Source of the DNA: Corynebacterium vitaeruminis DSM 20294
GTDB taxonomy: Bacteria > Actinomycetota > Actinomycetes > Mycobacteriales > Mycobacteriaceae
Direction: 5' to 3'
Length of the DNA: 64,000 bases
NCBI RefSeq assembly: GCF_000550805.1
Contig: NZ_CP004353.1
Coordinates: 1,612,001 to 1,676,000 of the forward strand
Shown here: in pieces, positions 20,612 through 31,606 of the stretch
How the letters are laid out: every line of letters begins with the position of its first letter
How positions within the stretch are numbered: position 1 is the stretch's first letter
The notes under the pieces: generated by a model
Database searches by the model: none
What the model was told of the DNA's origin: nothing
The model's input: the letters and a program-made list of their open reading frames with translations, nothing else
Made by a program: the position numbers and the translations under genes

Positions 20612-20667
20612 GCCGAGCGTTGAATTCAGTCCGGATATGTCCGGTTCCTTTTGTTGAATTGCTCGGC
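20612..20667 (-). promoter_or_regulatory. Structured 5' leader of gapA
   Basis: Outer stem GCCGAGC (20612-20618) / GCTCGGC (20661-20667) encloses an inner hairpin CCGGA-TATG-TCCGG (20631-20644). TTGAATT occurs as a direct repeat next to each outer arm. It lies between the predicted -10 box and the gene, hence in the mRNA leader. Confidence 0.45.
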
Positions 20668-20683
20668 TCAACCTCAATTCCCA

Positions 20684-20689
20684 AGTGTA
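20684..20689 (-). promoter_or_regulatory. Predicted -10 box of gapA
   Basis: Minus-strand TACACT about 110 nt upstream of the GTG. No clear -35 partner was found. Confidence 0.4.
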
Positions 20690-21117
20690 GCGAGGTATGC
20701 ACGAACCTGCAGAACAATTTTTCCGATCATCTTCGCCGAAGCCCACATAACTTCCCGAAAGTGCGTTTTAGTGACCCCCGCAATAGAACGGGAGTGAGAA
20801 AGCCAAGGCTCACAACATGGGCAAATGGGTGAAAGTCCCCCCTTTTTGGTGGAGAAAACGACCAATTCAACTCTTGGCCGGGTTTACTTTCCCGCCCGCT
20901 CGCGCCAGAGTGATGCTTGACACATAGTGCCCGAATGGGCACTTTCGCCTCATTTTCACACGGTTTTTGGCCGCGATTTCACGCGCAAACAACATGATTC
21001 AAACCGAAAAACAACCATTCCAACACCTTCCGGTCATGCCCTCATCCGCAACGGTTTTCGATGAAGCCCACACAAAACCCACATGCGTTCACTCCCTTTC
21101 CGGGGCCACGCGCACGA

Positions 21118-21153
21118 AACCCGGGGCACGGCCACTGCCGCACGCCCCGGGTT
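21118..21153 (-). terminator. Terminator of whiA
   Basis: AACCCGGGGC / GCCCCGGGTT, a perfect 10-bp stem with a 16-nt loop, 16 bp after the whiA stop; TTTCG follows on the minus strand. Confidence 0.7.
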
Positions 21154-21169
21154 GACGGTGTACTTCTCG

Positions 21170-22162
21170 CTAGAGGTCCTCGAGGATCTCCTCGCTGATC
21201 GCCACCTGGGTGTCGGGAATGCCAAGCTCGCTGGCGCGCTTGTCCGCCATCGAGAGCAGGCGGCGGATGCGGCCGGCAACCGCGTCCTTGGTCATCTGCG
21301 GGTCGGCCAGACGCCCCAGCTCCTCCAGCGAGGCCTGCCGGTGCTGCACGCGCAGCTGGCCGGCCTCGGCGAGATGGTCGGGAACGTCATCGCCGAGGAT
21401 CGCCATCGCGCGCTCCACGCGGGCGGCGGCGGCCACGGCGGCGCGCGCCGAGCGGCGCAGGTTGGCGTCGTCGAAGTTCGCTAGGCGATTGCCGGTGGGG
21501 CGGGTCTCGCGCTTCTCGCGCTTCTGGTCCCACTGCAGGCGGGTGGCGTGCGCACCCATGCGCGAGAGCAGGGCTCCGACCGCGTCGCCGTCGCGGATCG
21601 TGACCTTCTCCACTCCCCTCGTCTCCTTGGTCTTCGCGTTGATGCCGAGCCGGCGGGCGCAGCCCACGAGCGCCAGCGAGGCCTCCTGGCACGGGCAGGC
21701 CACCTCCAGCCCCGAGGCACGGCCGGGGTCGGAGAGCTGGCCAGCGGCGAGGAAGGCTCCGCGCCATGCGGCCTCGGCGTCGGCCACGGTACCGGAAATG
21801 ATGTGCGGCGGAAGGCCGATGACCTGGTGCCCGGAGCGGGTGACCAGCCCCAGTCGGCGGACGATGGTGTCGGCGTTCTTGGTGATGCGCAGCAGGTGCC
21901 GCTGCGTCTTGCGGGACGAGGACACGCCCAGGTCCATGAGGCGCACCTCGGTGTCGAAGCAGTCCTCGAGGTCGGCGACGAGCCGCTGGGCCACGGCCTT
22001 GTTGTCGAGCTCCACCTCGATGACGAGGTTGCCCGCGACGACGTCGAGGGTGCCCGCGAAGCGGATCATCGTGGCGATCTCGGCGTTTCTCGCGCTCGCC
22101 CGGGTCACGGCGGTCTTGGCCAGCTCCTCCTTGACCTGCGTCGACAGCATTGTCACGCCCAT
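21170..22162 (-). CDS. whiA: Sporulation/cell-division regulator WhiA
   Basis: DNA-binding protein with a LAGLIDADG homing-endonuclease-like N-domain and a C-terminal helix-turn-helix (LEELGRLADPQMTKDAVAG region). It regulates division genes in actinobacteria. 330 aa. ATG 22162 was chosen because GGAAAGG lies about 6 nt upstream; the frame is open to 22201. Last gene of the uvrC-rapZ-yvcK-whiA group, whose order is conserved in Gram-positives. Confidence 0.93.
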   Translation of the reverse strand: MGVTMLSTQVKEELAKTAVTRASARNAEIATMIRFAGTLDVVAGNLVIEVELDNKAVAQRLVADLEDCFDTEVRLMDLGVSSSRKTQRHLLRITKNADTIVRRLGLVTRSGHQVIGLPPHIISGTVADAEAAWRGAFLAAGQLSDPGRASGLEVACPCQEASLALVGCARRLGINAKTKETRGVEKVTIRDGDAVGALLSRMGAHATRLQWDQKREKRETRPTGNRLANFDDANLRRSARAAVAAAARVERAMAILGDDVPDHLAEAGQLRVQHRQASLEELGRLADPQMTKDAVAGRIRRLLSMADKRASELGIPDTQVAISEEILEDL

Positions 22163-22262
22163 ACAAACCTTTCCCGCATCGCGAACTTCCTCTTGCCCCA
22201 CAGCCAGCGCCGCGGGCGTTCCACAGAGAGCATTAAGGATACTATCCTAACCCCCGGCCCAG

Positions 22263-23270
22263 TCACCGCCCCCTGCGCTCGAACTCGTACAGCAGCGCCT
22301 GCGCCAGCTTTTCCGGGTCGTGCCGGTCGGTGAGCAGCCCCTTCCCGTCGTTTTGCCGCAGATCGTGGAAGGCCACCTTGGCGTCGAGAAGCGAAGCAGC
22401 GCGCTCGAGGTACTTCCTATCGCTCTGGTTCGGGATGGAGAAGTTGTCGGCGATAATGAGGTCCACCTTGAGCCCCTTCGCGTGCTGGCTGAGCATGTGC
22501 ACGTGGCGCTCGGCGGTAAAGCCGCTGGTCTCGCCCGGCTCCGCGGTGAGGTTCAAGACCACGACCTTGAACGCGCTCGACTTGCTGATCGACTCCACCA
22601 CGCCGGGGACCAGAAGGTGCGGGATGACGCTGGAGAACCAGCTGCCGGGGCCGAGCGTGATGAGCCCTGCGTCAGCGATGGCGTCGACCACCTCGCCACA
22701 GGGCTCGGGGTTTTCCGGGTAGAGCTTCACGCGGCGGACCTGGCCGATCGTCGAGGCGACCGCGACCTGGCCGCGCACCTCGCGCATGATCCGTGGGTCG
22801 TCGTCAAGGCCTGCGACGTCGGCCGCGATGTCGAGCGGATCGGCGCAGACGGGCAGCACCCGACCCTGCGCGCGAATCATCTTTCCCACGACGTCGAGGG
22901 CCGCAACCTCGCTCTGCAGCACCTCGTAGACGCCCGCGATGAGCAGGTTTCCGGCGGCGTGACCGGCGAGCGCGCCGTGCCCGCCGAAACGGTGCTGGAG
23001 CACCTGCTCCCACATCCGCCCCTCCTCGTCGAAGGGGGCCAGCGCCGCGAGCGCCATGCGCAGGTCGCCCGGCGGGACGTGCCCCAGCTCCCTGCGGATG
23101 CGGCCGGAAGAGCCGCCGTCGTCGGCGACGGTCACGACGGCCGTGATCGACTCCGAGGGCAGCTGCCGCACCGCGCGCAGCGTCTGGAACAGCCCGTGAC
23201 CACCACCTAGGCTGACGATCTTGCCGACGTTCGTCGCCGGCTGCGAAGCAGGTGCCGTTGGTTCAGTCAT
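22263..23270 (-). CDS. yvcK: Gluconeogenesis factor, YvcK/CuvA family
   Basis: CofD-like UPF0052 protein (335 aa) linked to carbon-source-dependent morphology and UDP-sugar binding in other Gram-positives. The N-terminal SLGGGHGLFQTLRAVR and TVADDGGSSGRIRREL are the family hallmarks, followed by PPGDLRMAL and GHAAGNLLIAG. ATG 23270 begins the conserved protein although the frame is open to 23480. Flanked by rapZ and whiA. Confidence 0.92.
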   Translation of the reverse strand: MTEPTAPASQPATNVGKIVSLGGGHGLFQTLRAVRQLPSESITAVVTVADDGGSSGRIRRELGHVPPGDLRMALAALAPFDEEGRMWEQVLQHRFGGHGALAGHAAGNLLIAGVYEVLQSEVAALDVVGKMIRAQGRVLPVCADPLDIAADVAGLDDDPRIMREVRGQVAVASTIGQVRRVKLYPENPEPCGEVVDAIADAGLITLGPGSWFSSVIPHLLVPGVVESISKSSAFKVVVLNLTAEPGETSGFTAERHVHMLSQHAKGLKVDLIIADNFSIPNQSDRKYLERAASLLDAKVAFHDLRQNDGKGLLTDRHDPEKLAQALLYEFERRGR

Positions 23271-23326
23271 GGTGTTACTCGATCTGTGTGTGGTGTGAAG
23301 GGCCAGGTAATCGCCAGGTTCGCGGT

Positions 23327-23349
23327 TTCGCTTGCCGACGCCGATGGCG
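23327..23349 (-). repeat. Dispersed GTCGACAAGC element, rapZ-yvcK copy
   Basis: Minus-strand reading CGCCATCGGCGTCGGCAAGC then GAA, just downstream of rapZ in a 127-bp gap; same orientation as the gene. Confidence 0.55.
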
Positions 23350-23397
23350 CCGCACCGCCCAGGCCTCCGAGGGGGCCGCGTGGCGAAGGCGTGGCGG

Positions 23398-24297
23398 CTA
23401 GTTGCGGTTGATGTCGCGGTGAAGCACCGAGACGTCGAGGTTCTCGTCCTCGCGCAGCAGCTGGCCAAGCGCCTCCACAATGGCGACGCTGCGGTGGTGG
23501 CCGCCTGTGCAGCCGATGGAAATGGTGATGAAGTTCTTGCCCTCGTGCTTGAACCCGTCGAGCATGCCGCGGAACATGGTGACGAAGTTCGACAAAAAGC
23601 CCTGGGCGCTGTCGTGGGAGAGGACGTAGTCAGCGACCGGCTTGTCCACTCCCCTGAACGGCCGAAGCTCCGGCACCCAGAAGGGGTTGGGGAGGAAGCG
23701 CACGTCGACCATGATGTCGGTATCCCGCGGGGAGCCGTGCTTGAAGCCGAAGGACTGCACCGTCACGTGCGTCCGGGTGGTGGCGATGCCGGCGAAGTTC
23801 TGTTCGATCGCCCGGCGCAGGTCGTGCACCGAGAGGTCGGAGGAATCGATGACCACGTCCGCGCTCTCCTTGAGGCTGGACATGATCTCGCGCTCGCGAC
23901 CGATGCCGACGACGAGCGTGCCGTTGCCCTGCAGCGGGTGGATGCGGCGCAGGTTGTCGAAGCGCTTGATGAGCACGTCGTCGCGCGCGTCCATGAACAG
24001 CACCAACGGCTTGAGCCCCTTGGCGCTGAGCTCGGAGATGACCTCCTCCAGCGAGCCCTTGTACTCCAAGGATCGGACGTCGGAGACGACGGCGATCTTG
24101 TTGTTGGAGAACTCGTTGGAGGCGTTTTGCTCGACGAATTCTAGAACGTATTGAGGAGGCAGATTCTGGATGACGTACCAGCCCATGTCCTCGAGGACCC
24201 GGGCGGCCGAGCTGAGGCCGGCGCCGGACAAGCCGGTGATGAGCACCGGAGGAATGGGCGTGCGCGGCTCGATGTCTCCTCGCAATTCATAATTCAT
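23398..24297 (-). CDS. rapZ: RNase adapter protein RapZ family
   Basis: P-loop protein (299 aa). In E. coli RapZ guides RNase E to the GlmZ small RNA; in actinobacteria the role is not settled. The P-loop reads GLSGAGLS (22-29), with Leu at the usual Lys/Arg position. The C-terminal domain has [20 protein letters not shown] and [16 protein letters not shown], hallmarks of the family. ATG 24297. Lies 68 bp after uvrC in the conserved cluster. Confidence 0.92.
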   Translation of the reverse strand: MNYELRGDIEPRTPIPPVLITGLSGAGLSSAARVLEDMGWYVIQNLPPQYVLEFVEQNASNEFSNNKIAVVSDVRSLEYKGSLEEVISELSAKGLKPLVLFMDARDDVLIKRFDNLRRIHPLQGNGTLVVGIGREREIMSSLKESADVVIDSSDLSVHDLRRAIEQNFAGIATTRTHVTVQSFGFKHGSPRDTDIMVDVRFLPNPFWVPELRPFRGVDKPVADYVLSHDSAQGFLSNFVTMFRGMLDGFKHEGKNFITISIGCTGGHHRSVAIVEALGQLLREDENLDVSVLHRDINRN

Positions 24298-24365
24298 ACC
24301 TGCGATTCTAACCTTCCGCGGCCGACACCGGCCGTACTCGGGGTTTCGCGCCCGCGCGGCGGGGC

Positions 24366-26435
24366 CTATTCGCCCTCGCCCGGGTGCAGGGCAGCAAAGA
24401 CCGATTCGGCCAGCTGCGGGCCGAAGCCGTTGACCGCCTGGATCTCCTCCACCGTGGCCTCCTTCAGCTTCTTCACGGAACCGAAGTGCTTGACCAGCGC
24501 GGTGCGGCGGCTGGGGCCTAGGCCTTTCACCGAGTCCAGCTCCGAGCGCTTCATGCGCTTCGAGCGCTGCTGGCGGTGGAACGTGATGGCGAAGCGGTGC
24601 GCCTCGTCGCGAATGTGCTGGAACAGGTACAGCGCCTGGGAGTTGCGCGGGAAGATGAGCGGATCCTCCTCGCCGGGCAGCCAGATCTCCTCCAACCGCT
24701 TAGCGATGCCGATGAGCATGACGTCGTTGATGCCGAACTCGTCGAAGACCTCCTGGGCGGCGTTGACCTGCGACTTTCCGCCGTCGACGATGAACAGCTG
24801 CGGCGGGTAGGCGAAGCGCTTGGACGCCTGCTCGAGCGGCTCGTCCTCGAAGGAGGCCTCCGCCACGTCGGTGGACTCCGGCACGGTGAGCTTGTCCTGG
24901 TTGTGGCGGGTAAACCGCCTGCGGGTGATCTCCGCGATCGAGGCCACGTCGTCCGAGTGCCCGTCGCCCGCGGCCTCCTTGATCTTGTAGCGGCGGTAGT
25001 CGCTCTTCTTGGGCAGGCCATCCTCGAAGACCACGAGCGAGGCGACGACGTCGGTGCCCTGGATGTGGGAGATGTCCGTGCACTCGATGCGCAGCGGCGC
25101 GTCGTCCATCTCGAGGGTCCCCTGGATCTCCTTGAGCGCCTGCGAGCGGGCGGTGAGATCGCCGACCCGCTTGAGCTTGTGCTGGCGCAGCGCCTCCTGG
25201 GCGTTCTTGTGAACCGTCTCCGCCAGCGTGCGCTTGTCGCCGCGCTGCGGGGCCTTGACCTCGACGTTCGCCCCGCGCAGGTCGCTCAATACTTCGGCGA
25301 GCTGCGCGGTGGGCCCCGCGAAGTCGTGGATGAGGATCTCCCGCGGGATGACCGAGCCGCGCGCGCGGCTGATCGCCTTGGCGTCGGTGCCCATCGGCGC
25401 CTGGGCACCGTGGGAGAACTGGTCGACCCCGCGGCGCGCGTAGGCCTCGGCGGCCTTCGCCTCGCTGGCCTGGGTCTGATCCTCCTGCTCGATGGCCTCC
25501 GAATAGAAGCGCAGGAGGAAGCTCGAGACCAGGTCCGCGAGCCCCTCGGGGGAATCGTCGACGAGCTCGACGACCCACCCGCGCTGCCCGCGGATGCGCC
25601 CCGAGCGCACGTGGAAGAGCTGGATGGAGGCCTCCAGCTCGTCGGCGGCGACCGCCACGAAGTCGGCGTCCGTCCCGTCGCCGAGGACCACGGCCTGCTG
25701 CTCGGTGAGCTTGCGGATCGCCTCGAGATCGTCCCTGAACCGGGCGGCGTTTTCGAAGTCGAGCTCCTCGGCGGCCTGGTTCATCTTCTGCGTGAGCTGC
25801 CTCGTCACCGGATCGACGTGGCCCGACATGAACGAGCAGAACTGGTCGACGATCTCCCGGTGTTCCTCGGGGCTTACCCGGCCCACGCACGGGGCGGAGC
25901 ACTTGTCGATGTAGCCCAGAAGGCACGGGCGCCCCAGCTGCTCGTGGCGGTGATAGACCCCCTTCGAGCAGGTGCGCATGGGGAAGACGCGCATGGCGAG
26001 GTCGAGCGTCTCGCGCACGGCCCACGCGTGCGAGTACGGCCCGAAGTAGCGCACGCCCTTGCGCTGCGGCCCGCGGTAGAAGAAGGCCCGCGGGATCACC
26101 TCGCCGACGGAGACGGCCAGCACCGGGTAGGTCTTGTCGTCGCGGTACTTGACGTTGAACTTCGGGTCGAACTTCTTGATCCACGTGTACTCCAGCTGGA
26201 GCGCCTCCACCTCGCTGGAGACGACCGTCCACTCGACGCTCGCCGCCGTGGTGACCATCTGGCGCGTGCGCGGGTGGAGCTGGGAAAGGTCCTGGAAGTA
26301 GTTGGACAGGCGCTGGCGCAGGTTGATGGCCTTGCCCACGTAGATGACCCGCCGGTACTCGTCGCGGAACTTGTACACGCCCGGCTGGGTCGGGATGGTG
26401 CCGGGCGCCGGCTTGTAGGTGGTGGGATCGGCCAC
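24366..26435 (-). CDS. uvrC: Excinuclease ABC subunit C
   Basis: Dual-incision nuclease of nucleotide excision repair, 689 aa. In order: GIY-YIG domain ([17 protein letters not shown]), Cys-containing region, UVR motif near 210-245, RNase H-like nuclease domain with [16 protein letters not shown] and FIVDGGKSQ, and C-terminal helix-hairpin-helix pair. GTG 26435 was chosen because AGGAGG lies 5 nt upstream; an upstream ATG at 26450 lacks such a site. Confidence 0.96.
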   Translation of the reverse strand: MADPTTYKPAPGTIPTQPGVYKFRDEYRRVIYVGKAINLRQRLSNYFQDLSQLHPRTRQMVTTAASVEWTVVSSEVEALQLEYTWIKKFDPKFNVKYRDDKTYPVLAVSVGEVIPRAFFYRGPQRKGVRYFGPYSHAWAVRETLDLAMRVFPMRTCSKGVYHRHEQLGRPCLLGYIDKCSAPCVGRVSPEEHREIVDQFCSFMSGHVDPVTRQLTQKMNQAAEELDFENAARFRDDLEAIRKLTEQQAVVLGDGTDADFVAVAADELEASIQLFHVRSGRIRGQRGWVVELVDDSPEGLADLVSSFLLRFYSEAIEQEDQTQASEAKAAEAYARRGVDQFSHGAQAPMGTDAKAISRARGSVIPREILIHDFAGPTAQLAEVLSDLRGANVEVKAPQRGDKRTLAETVHKNAQEALRQHKLKRVGDLTARSQALKEIQGTLEMDDAPLRIECTDISHIQGTDVVASLVVFEDGLPKKSDYRRYKIKEAAGDGHSDDVASIAEITRRRFTRHNQDKLTVPESTDVAEASFEDEPLEQASKRFAYPPQLFIVDGGKSQVNAAQEVFDEFGINDVMLIGIAKRLEEIWLPGEEDPLIFPRNSQALYLFQHIRDEAHRFAITFHRQQRSKRMKRSELDSVKGLGPSRRTALVKHFGSVKKLKEATVEEIQAVNGFGPQLAESVFAALHPGEGE

Positions 26436-26545
26436 GGGGTCCTCCTCCAAGATACTTCTGGCAGGTTGCGTCCACGCTACCCGCGAAACGATGGCACCCT
26501 CACCGCGCCGACCGGGCGGTGAGGGTGCCTACTAAGTAATGAATC

Positions 26546-27070
26546 CTAGTCCTCCGGCATGTACTTGCCCTCAAGCTCGCGGAACTTGTCCACTGCCTTG
26601 ACAGAGTCGATGCCGTCGGCCGACTGGAAGGCCCACAGCGGAACGTACTCGAACTCCGGCAGCTCGAGCCGGGCCATGCGCGCGCCCTCCGGGAAGTTGA
26701 GCCCGTAGATCACCGACCACGGGTAGAACTGGCTGCCCAGGAAGTTGCGGACGTCCACGCCATCGGAGTTGGCGCGCACCCGCGGGCGCTTGAGCGCGAT
26801 GTAGATGACGGTGGCGAAGATGAGGCCAACGAGGAAGTAGCCCCACTGGTCGATGAGCGTGATGCCGGTTCCGCTGTCGCCCACCGCGACGATGATCGCG
26901 AGGAACACGTGCACCGCGACGACCACGGCCGCGGCCATCCACGCCCACATCTTCATCTTGCGGCTTTCGACCACGAGCTCCCACGGCTTGGTGGTCGTCA
27001 GGGCGGGGTCGGCGGCTACATAGGCGAAGACCTCTTCGTCGCTCAGCGTCTTGCGGGAGTTGTTGTCCAT
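26546..27070 (-). CDS. PH-domain membrane protein
   Basis: Protein of 174 aa with two membrane segments (roughly residues 45-66 and 77-97). A soluble C-terminal domain follows with RANSDGVDVRNFLGSQFYPWSVIYGLNFP and ends in ELEGKYMPED, resembling the bacterial PH (PF10756) proteins of mycobacteria and corynebacteria. Function unknown. ATG 27070 fits the domain start better than 27136, although its ribosome-binding site is weak. It lies between uvrC and ribH as cg1796 does in C. glutamicum (from memory). Confidence 0.75.
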   Translation of the reverse strand: MDNNSRKTLSDEEVFAYVAADPALTTTKPWELVVESRKMKMWAWMAAAVVVAVHVFLAIIVAVGDSGTGITLIDQWGYFLVGLIFATVIYIALKRPRVRANSDGVDVRNFLGSQFYPWSVIYGLNFPEGARMARLELPEFEYVPLWAFQSADGIDSVKAVDKFRELEGKYMPED

Positions 27071-27199
27071 CAGAATTCTTTTTTCATCTTTCCGAAAAGA
27101 TCCGGAGGGCTTCGGCCACCGGCTCGTGCGGTTCACCCTAGGATCCTACGCTGAAACCCTAAGGGGGTGAAAGCGCGAGGTAGGCGTACTACCCCGCCC

Positions 27200-29025
<1,826 letters not shown>

Positions 29026-29033
29026 GGCTTTAC

Positions 29034-29039
29034 ACTCTA
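29034..29039 (-). promoter_or_regulatory. Predicted -10 box TAGAGT of ribBA (leaderless)
   Basis: Minus-strand TAGAGT with 8 nt to GTG 29025, in the 46-bp ribE-ribBA gap. It would uncouple ribBA-ribH from upstream genes. Confidence 0.45.
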
Positions 29040-29071
29040 CTTCTCATTCTGTTGTCAAACGCACTAGGGGT

Positions 29072-29686
29072 TTACTTGTCGACGCCTACGGCGCCGCTAC
29101 CCCTATTCATCATGTTTTCCACATACTTGGCTAGAACATCGACCTCCACGTTGACGAGGTCGCCGACCTTCAGCTGGCCGTGCGTGGTCTCGGCCAGGGT
29201 CGTGGGAATCAACGAGACCTCGAAGTAATCTATTCCCCGCGAGCTCACCGTGAGCGAGGTGCCGTTGAGCGCGATGGACCCCTTCTCCACCACGTAGGGG
29301 GCGAGCGCCTCGGGAAGCGCGAAGCGCAGGACGTCCCAGTGCTCGCTGTGCTGACGAGACAGCAGGGTGGTCACGCCGTCGACGTGGCCTTGCATGATGT
29401 GCCCGCCGAGCCGGCCGTTGGCGGCCAGCGCACGCTCGAGGTTCACGGGGCTGCCCACCGCGAGCCGCCCGAGCGAGGAGCGATCGAGGGACTCCTGCAT
29501 GACGTCCGCATCAAAGTGCTCCGGGGTGAACTCCACAACGGTCAAGCACACGCCGTTGACGCAGATGGAGTCACCGTTGTGCGCGTCCTCCAAGACCTTC
29601 CGTGCGCCGATGCGCAGGCGGATCGAGTCCCCCAGCTGCTCGATGCCTTGGACGGTTCCGAGCTCCTCAACAATTCCAGTGAACAT
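29072..29686 (-). CDS. ribE: Riboflavin synthase (alpha subunit)
   Basis: Dismutates two lumazine molecules to riboflavin. 204 aa, two lumazine-binding repeats: MFTGIVEELG with VNGVCLTV in the first, GHIMQGHVDGV with LNGTSLTV in the second. ATG 29686 with GGGAAG upstream. The C-terminal tail RGSGAVGVDK is encoded by a copy of the dispersed repeat (29074-29095), so the stop codon may have been supplied or shifted by it. Called ribC in corynebacteria. Confidence 0.95.
   Translation of the reverse strand: MFTGIVEELGTVQGIEQLGDSIRLRIGARKVLEDAHNGDSICVNGVCLTVVEFTPEHFDADVMQESLDRSSLGRLAVGSPVNLERALAANGRLGGHIMQGHVDGVTTLLSRQHSEHWDVLRFALPEALAPYVVEKGSIALNGTSLTVSSRGIDYFEVSLIPTTLAETTHGQLKVGDLVNVEVDVLAKYVENMMNRGSGAVGVDK
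29074..29095 (-). repeat. Dispersed GTCGACAAGC element overlapping the ribE 3' end
   Basis: Minus-strand reading GGCGCCGTAGGCGTCGACAA then GT. It encodes the last residues GAVGVDK of riboflavin synthase and runs to the stop codon. Confidence 0.65.
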
Positions 29687-29768
29687 GTCTTCCCTTTGTG
29701 TGATCGTGAAAGGCGGGATGCCGAGGCCGGTTCCCGGTGAATGGCCCGAGAATCGCCCCGGCACCGCG

Positions 29769-30836
29769 TTAGGACTGGCCGAGGATGCTGAGCACGTCCT
29801 CGCCCAGCACGCGGGTCCCGAGCCGCCTGAATTCCTTGATGTCGGCCATCGTACGCGCACCCGGCCAGCCGGTGAGCGCGATGCCCGCGCCCAGCAGCTT
29901 CGGCGCGGTGTAGTCGTGGATGAAGTCCACGAGGCCCGCCTCAAAGAAGGAGGTGATCAGCCCCGCTCCGCCCTCGACGAGGACGTCGCGGGCCCCGCGC
30001 TCCCACAGCTCGGACAGCGCGGCCTCGATGCTCGCGAAGCTCAGGATGTTCGGGTCGCGGCTGGCGCCTAAGTGGAAGGACTCCGGGATGTACCTAGTGC
30101 CCACCACCACGCGCAGCGGTTGATTCTCGTAGGGGCCGGTGGCCGTGCGGGCGGTGAGCTGCGGGTCGTCGGTGAGCACGGTTCCGGTGCCCACGAGGAT
30201 GGCGTCGCGCTGCGAGCGATCCCGGTGGACGAACCGGCGGGCCCGCTCGCCGGTGATCCACTGGCTCGTGCCGTCGGGGGCGGCGATGAACCCGTCGAGG
30301 GTGTGTGCCCACTTCACGGTCACCGCGGGGCGGCCCTTCTCGATCGCCTTCTTCCACGGCAGGAGGGTCTGGACGGGGAGGTCGAGGAAGTAGACCTCCA
30401 CGCCGTGCTCGCGCAGGAACTCCGCGCCGCCCTGGGCCTGGGGGTTCTCGTCGGCGGAAAGGTAGAAGACCCTTCTAACCCCGGCCTCCAGCAGCGCGTG
30501 GCTGCAGGGGCCGGTCCGGCCGGTGTGGTTGCAGGGTTCGAGCGTCACCGCGGCCGACAGCCCCTCCGAGGGGCGGCCCGCGAGGTTGCGCAGCGCGTTG
30601 ATCTCGGCATGCGGCCCGCCCGCGGGCGAGGTGCCGCCGGTGGAGACCACGCCTTGGTCGTCGAAAAGCGAAGCGCCGACAGGCGGGTTCGGGCTGGTTG
30701 TGCCCTTGACCGCGTCGCCTGCGGTAACCGCGGCGGAGACGGCCTGCGCCACCACCGCGCCGTGCTCGCGGCCGATCCGCTCGAGGGTGTGGAAGGAGAG
30801 GATGTGTGCGCCATTGTCCGGCTGCCACGTGCTCAC
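29769..30836 (-). CDS. ribD: Bifunctional riboflavin deaminase/reductase RibD
   Basis: Deaminates then reduces the pyrimidine intermediate. 355 aa. The zinc deaminase domain has PHAEINALRNLAG and LEPCNHTGRTGPC; the reductase domain has VKWAHTLDGFIAAPDG and DVLVEGGAGLI. GTG 30836 is 25 bp after the rpe stop with GAGAGG about 10 nt upstream; the longer frame to 31019 overlaps rpe. Known as ribG in corynebacteria. Confidence 0.95.
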   Translation of the reverse strand: MSTWQPDNGAHILSFHTLERIGREHGAVVAQAVSAAVTAGDAVKGTTSPNPPVGASLFDDQGVVSTGGTSPAGGPHAEINALRNLAGRPSEGLSAAVTLEPCNHTGRTGPCSHALLEAGVRRVFYLSADENPQAQGGAEFLREHGVEVYFLDLPVQTLLPWKKAIEKGRPAVTVKWAHTLDGFIAAPDGTSQWITGERARRFVHRDRSQRDAILVGTGTVLTDDPQLTARTATGPYENQPLRVVVGTRYIPESFHLGASRDPNILSFASIEAALSELWERGARDVLVEGGAGLITSFFEAGLVDFIHDYTAPKLLGAGIALTGWPGARTMADIKEFRRLGTRVLGEDVLSILGQS

Positions 30837-30861
30837 TGCGTCATCGCCTCTCTTTTTGCCG

Positions 30862-31530
30862 CTAGAGCGTGGCCAGGGCGCGCAGCTCGTCGACCGCGTC
30901 GTTGGGGACCTCGGCCTTGTAGACCGCGGAACCGGCGACGTAGGCGTCGCAGCCGGCCTCGGCGGCCTGGGCGATCGTGGAGGCGGAGATTCCGCCGTCG
31001 ATCTCGATGGTGACCTCAAGACCGCGGGAGTCGATCTCCTTGCGCAGCGTGCGGACCTTCTCCAGCTGCTCCGGCATGAACTTCTGCCCGCCGAAGCCGG
31101 GCTCGACGCTCATGACCAGCACCTCGTCGAACTCGTGGAGGTCTGGCAGGTAGGGCTCGATCGCGGTGCCCGGGCGCAGCGAGAAGCCGGCGCGAACGCC
31201 CTGCGAGCGCAGGTAGCGGGCAAGCGAGACGGGGTCCTCGGTGGCCTCTACGTGGAAGATGACGCAGGAGGCACCCGCGTTGATGTAGCTGTCCACCCAG
31301 CGCTCCGGGTCCTCGATCATGAGGTGGACGTCGAGCGGCTTGTCGGTGTGGCGGGACACCGCCTTCGTGACATCGGCGCCGAAGGAGAGGTTGGGGACGA
31401 AGTGCCCGTCCATGACGTCGACGTGGATCCAATCCGCGTGCGACACCGCCTCGAGCTCGCGGTCGAGGCAGGAGAAGTCGGCGGCGAGGATGGACGGGGC
31501 GATGATCGGGCTACGGGATGCTTCACTCAT
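30862..31530 (-). CDS. rpe: Ribulose-phosphate 3-epimerase
   Basis: Converts ribulose-5-P to xylulose-5-P; ribulose-5-P is also the DHBP precursor of the rib genes that follow. 222 aa. HVDVMDGHFVPNLSFG, LVMSVEPGFGGQKF and EIDGGIS are the catalytic loops. ATG 31530 is preceded by TACACT with 7 nt spacing and no Shine-Dalgarno, so a leaderless start is likely. Confidence 0.96.
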   Translation of the reverse strand: MSEASRSPIIAPSILAADFSCLDRELEAVSHADWIHVDVMDGHFVPNLSFGADVTKAVSRHTDKPLDVHLMIEDPERWVDSYINAGASCVIFHVEATEDPVSLARYLRSQGVRAGFSLRPGTAIEPYLPDLHEFDEVLVMSVEPGFGGQKFMPEQLEKVRTLRKEIDSRGLEVTIEIDGGISASTIAQAAEAGCDAYVAGSAVYKAEVPNDAVDELRALATL

Positions 31531-31537
31531 GGGTTCA

Positions 31538-31543
31538 AGTGTA
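31538..31543 (-). promoter_or_regulatory. Predicted -10 box TACACT of rpe (leaderless)
   Basis: Minus-strand TACACT with 7 nt to ATG 31530, in the 69-bp gap after rsmB. Confidence 0.45.
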
Positions 31544-31579
31544 ACCAATCTAACGCCCGCGAAAACCCGTTTGCCCGTC

Positions 31580-31606
31580 GCTTTTTCGCGTGCCGACGTC
31601 TACGGC
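31580..31606 (-). repeat. Dispersed GTCGACAAGC element overlapping the rsmB 3' end
   Basis: Minus-strand GCCGTAGACGTCGGCACGCG then AAAAAGC. The stop TAG of rsmB lies inside it. The GAAAAAGC tail matches the copy after nusB. Confidence 0.6.

Noticed and set aside
20926..20943. AGTGCCC-GAAT-GGGCACT as a terminator or named operator
   Set aside because: A clear hairpin but no U-tract and no regulator with this consensus known to me; left only as a note in the gapA upstream region.
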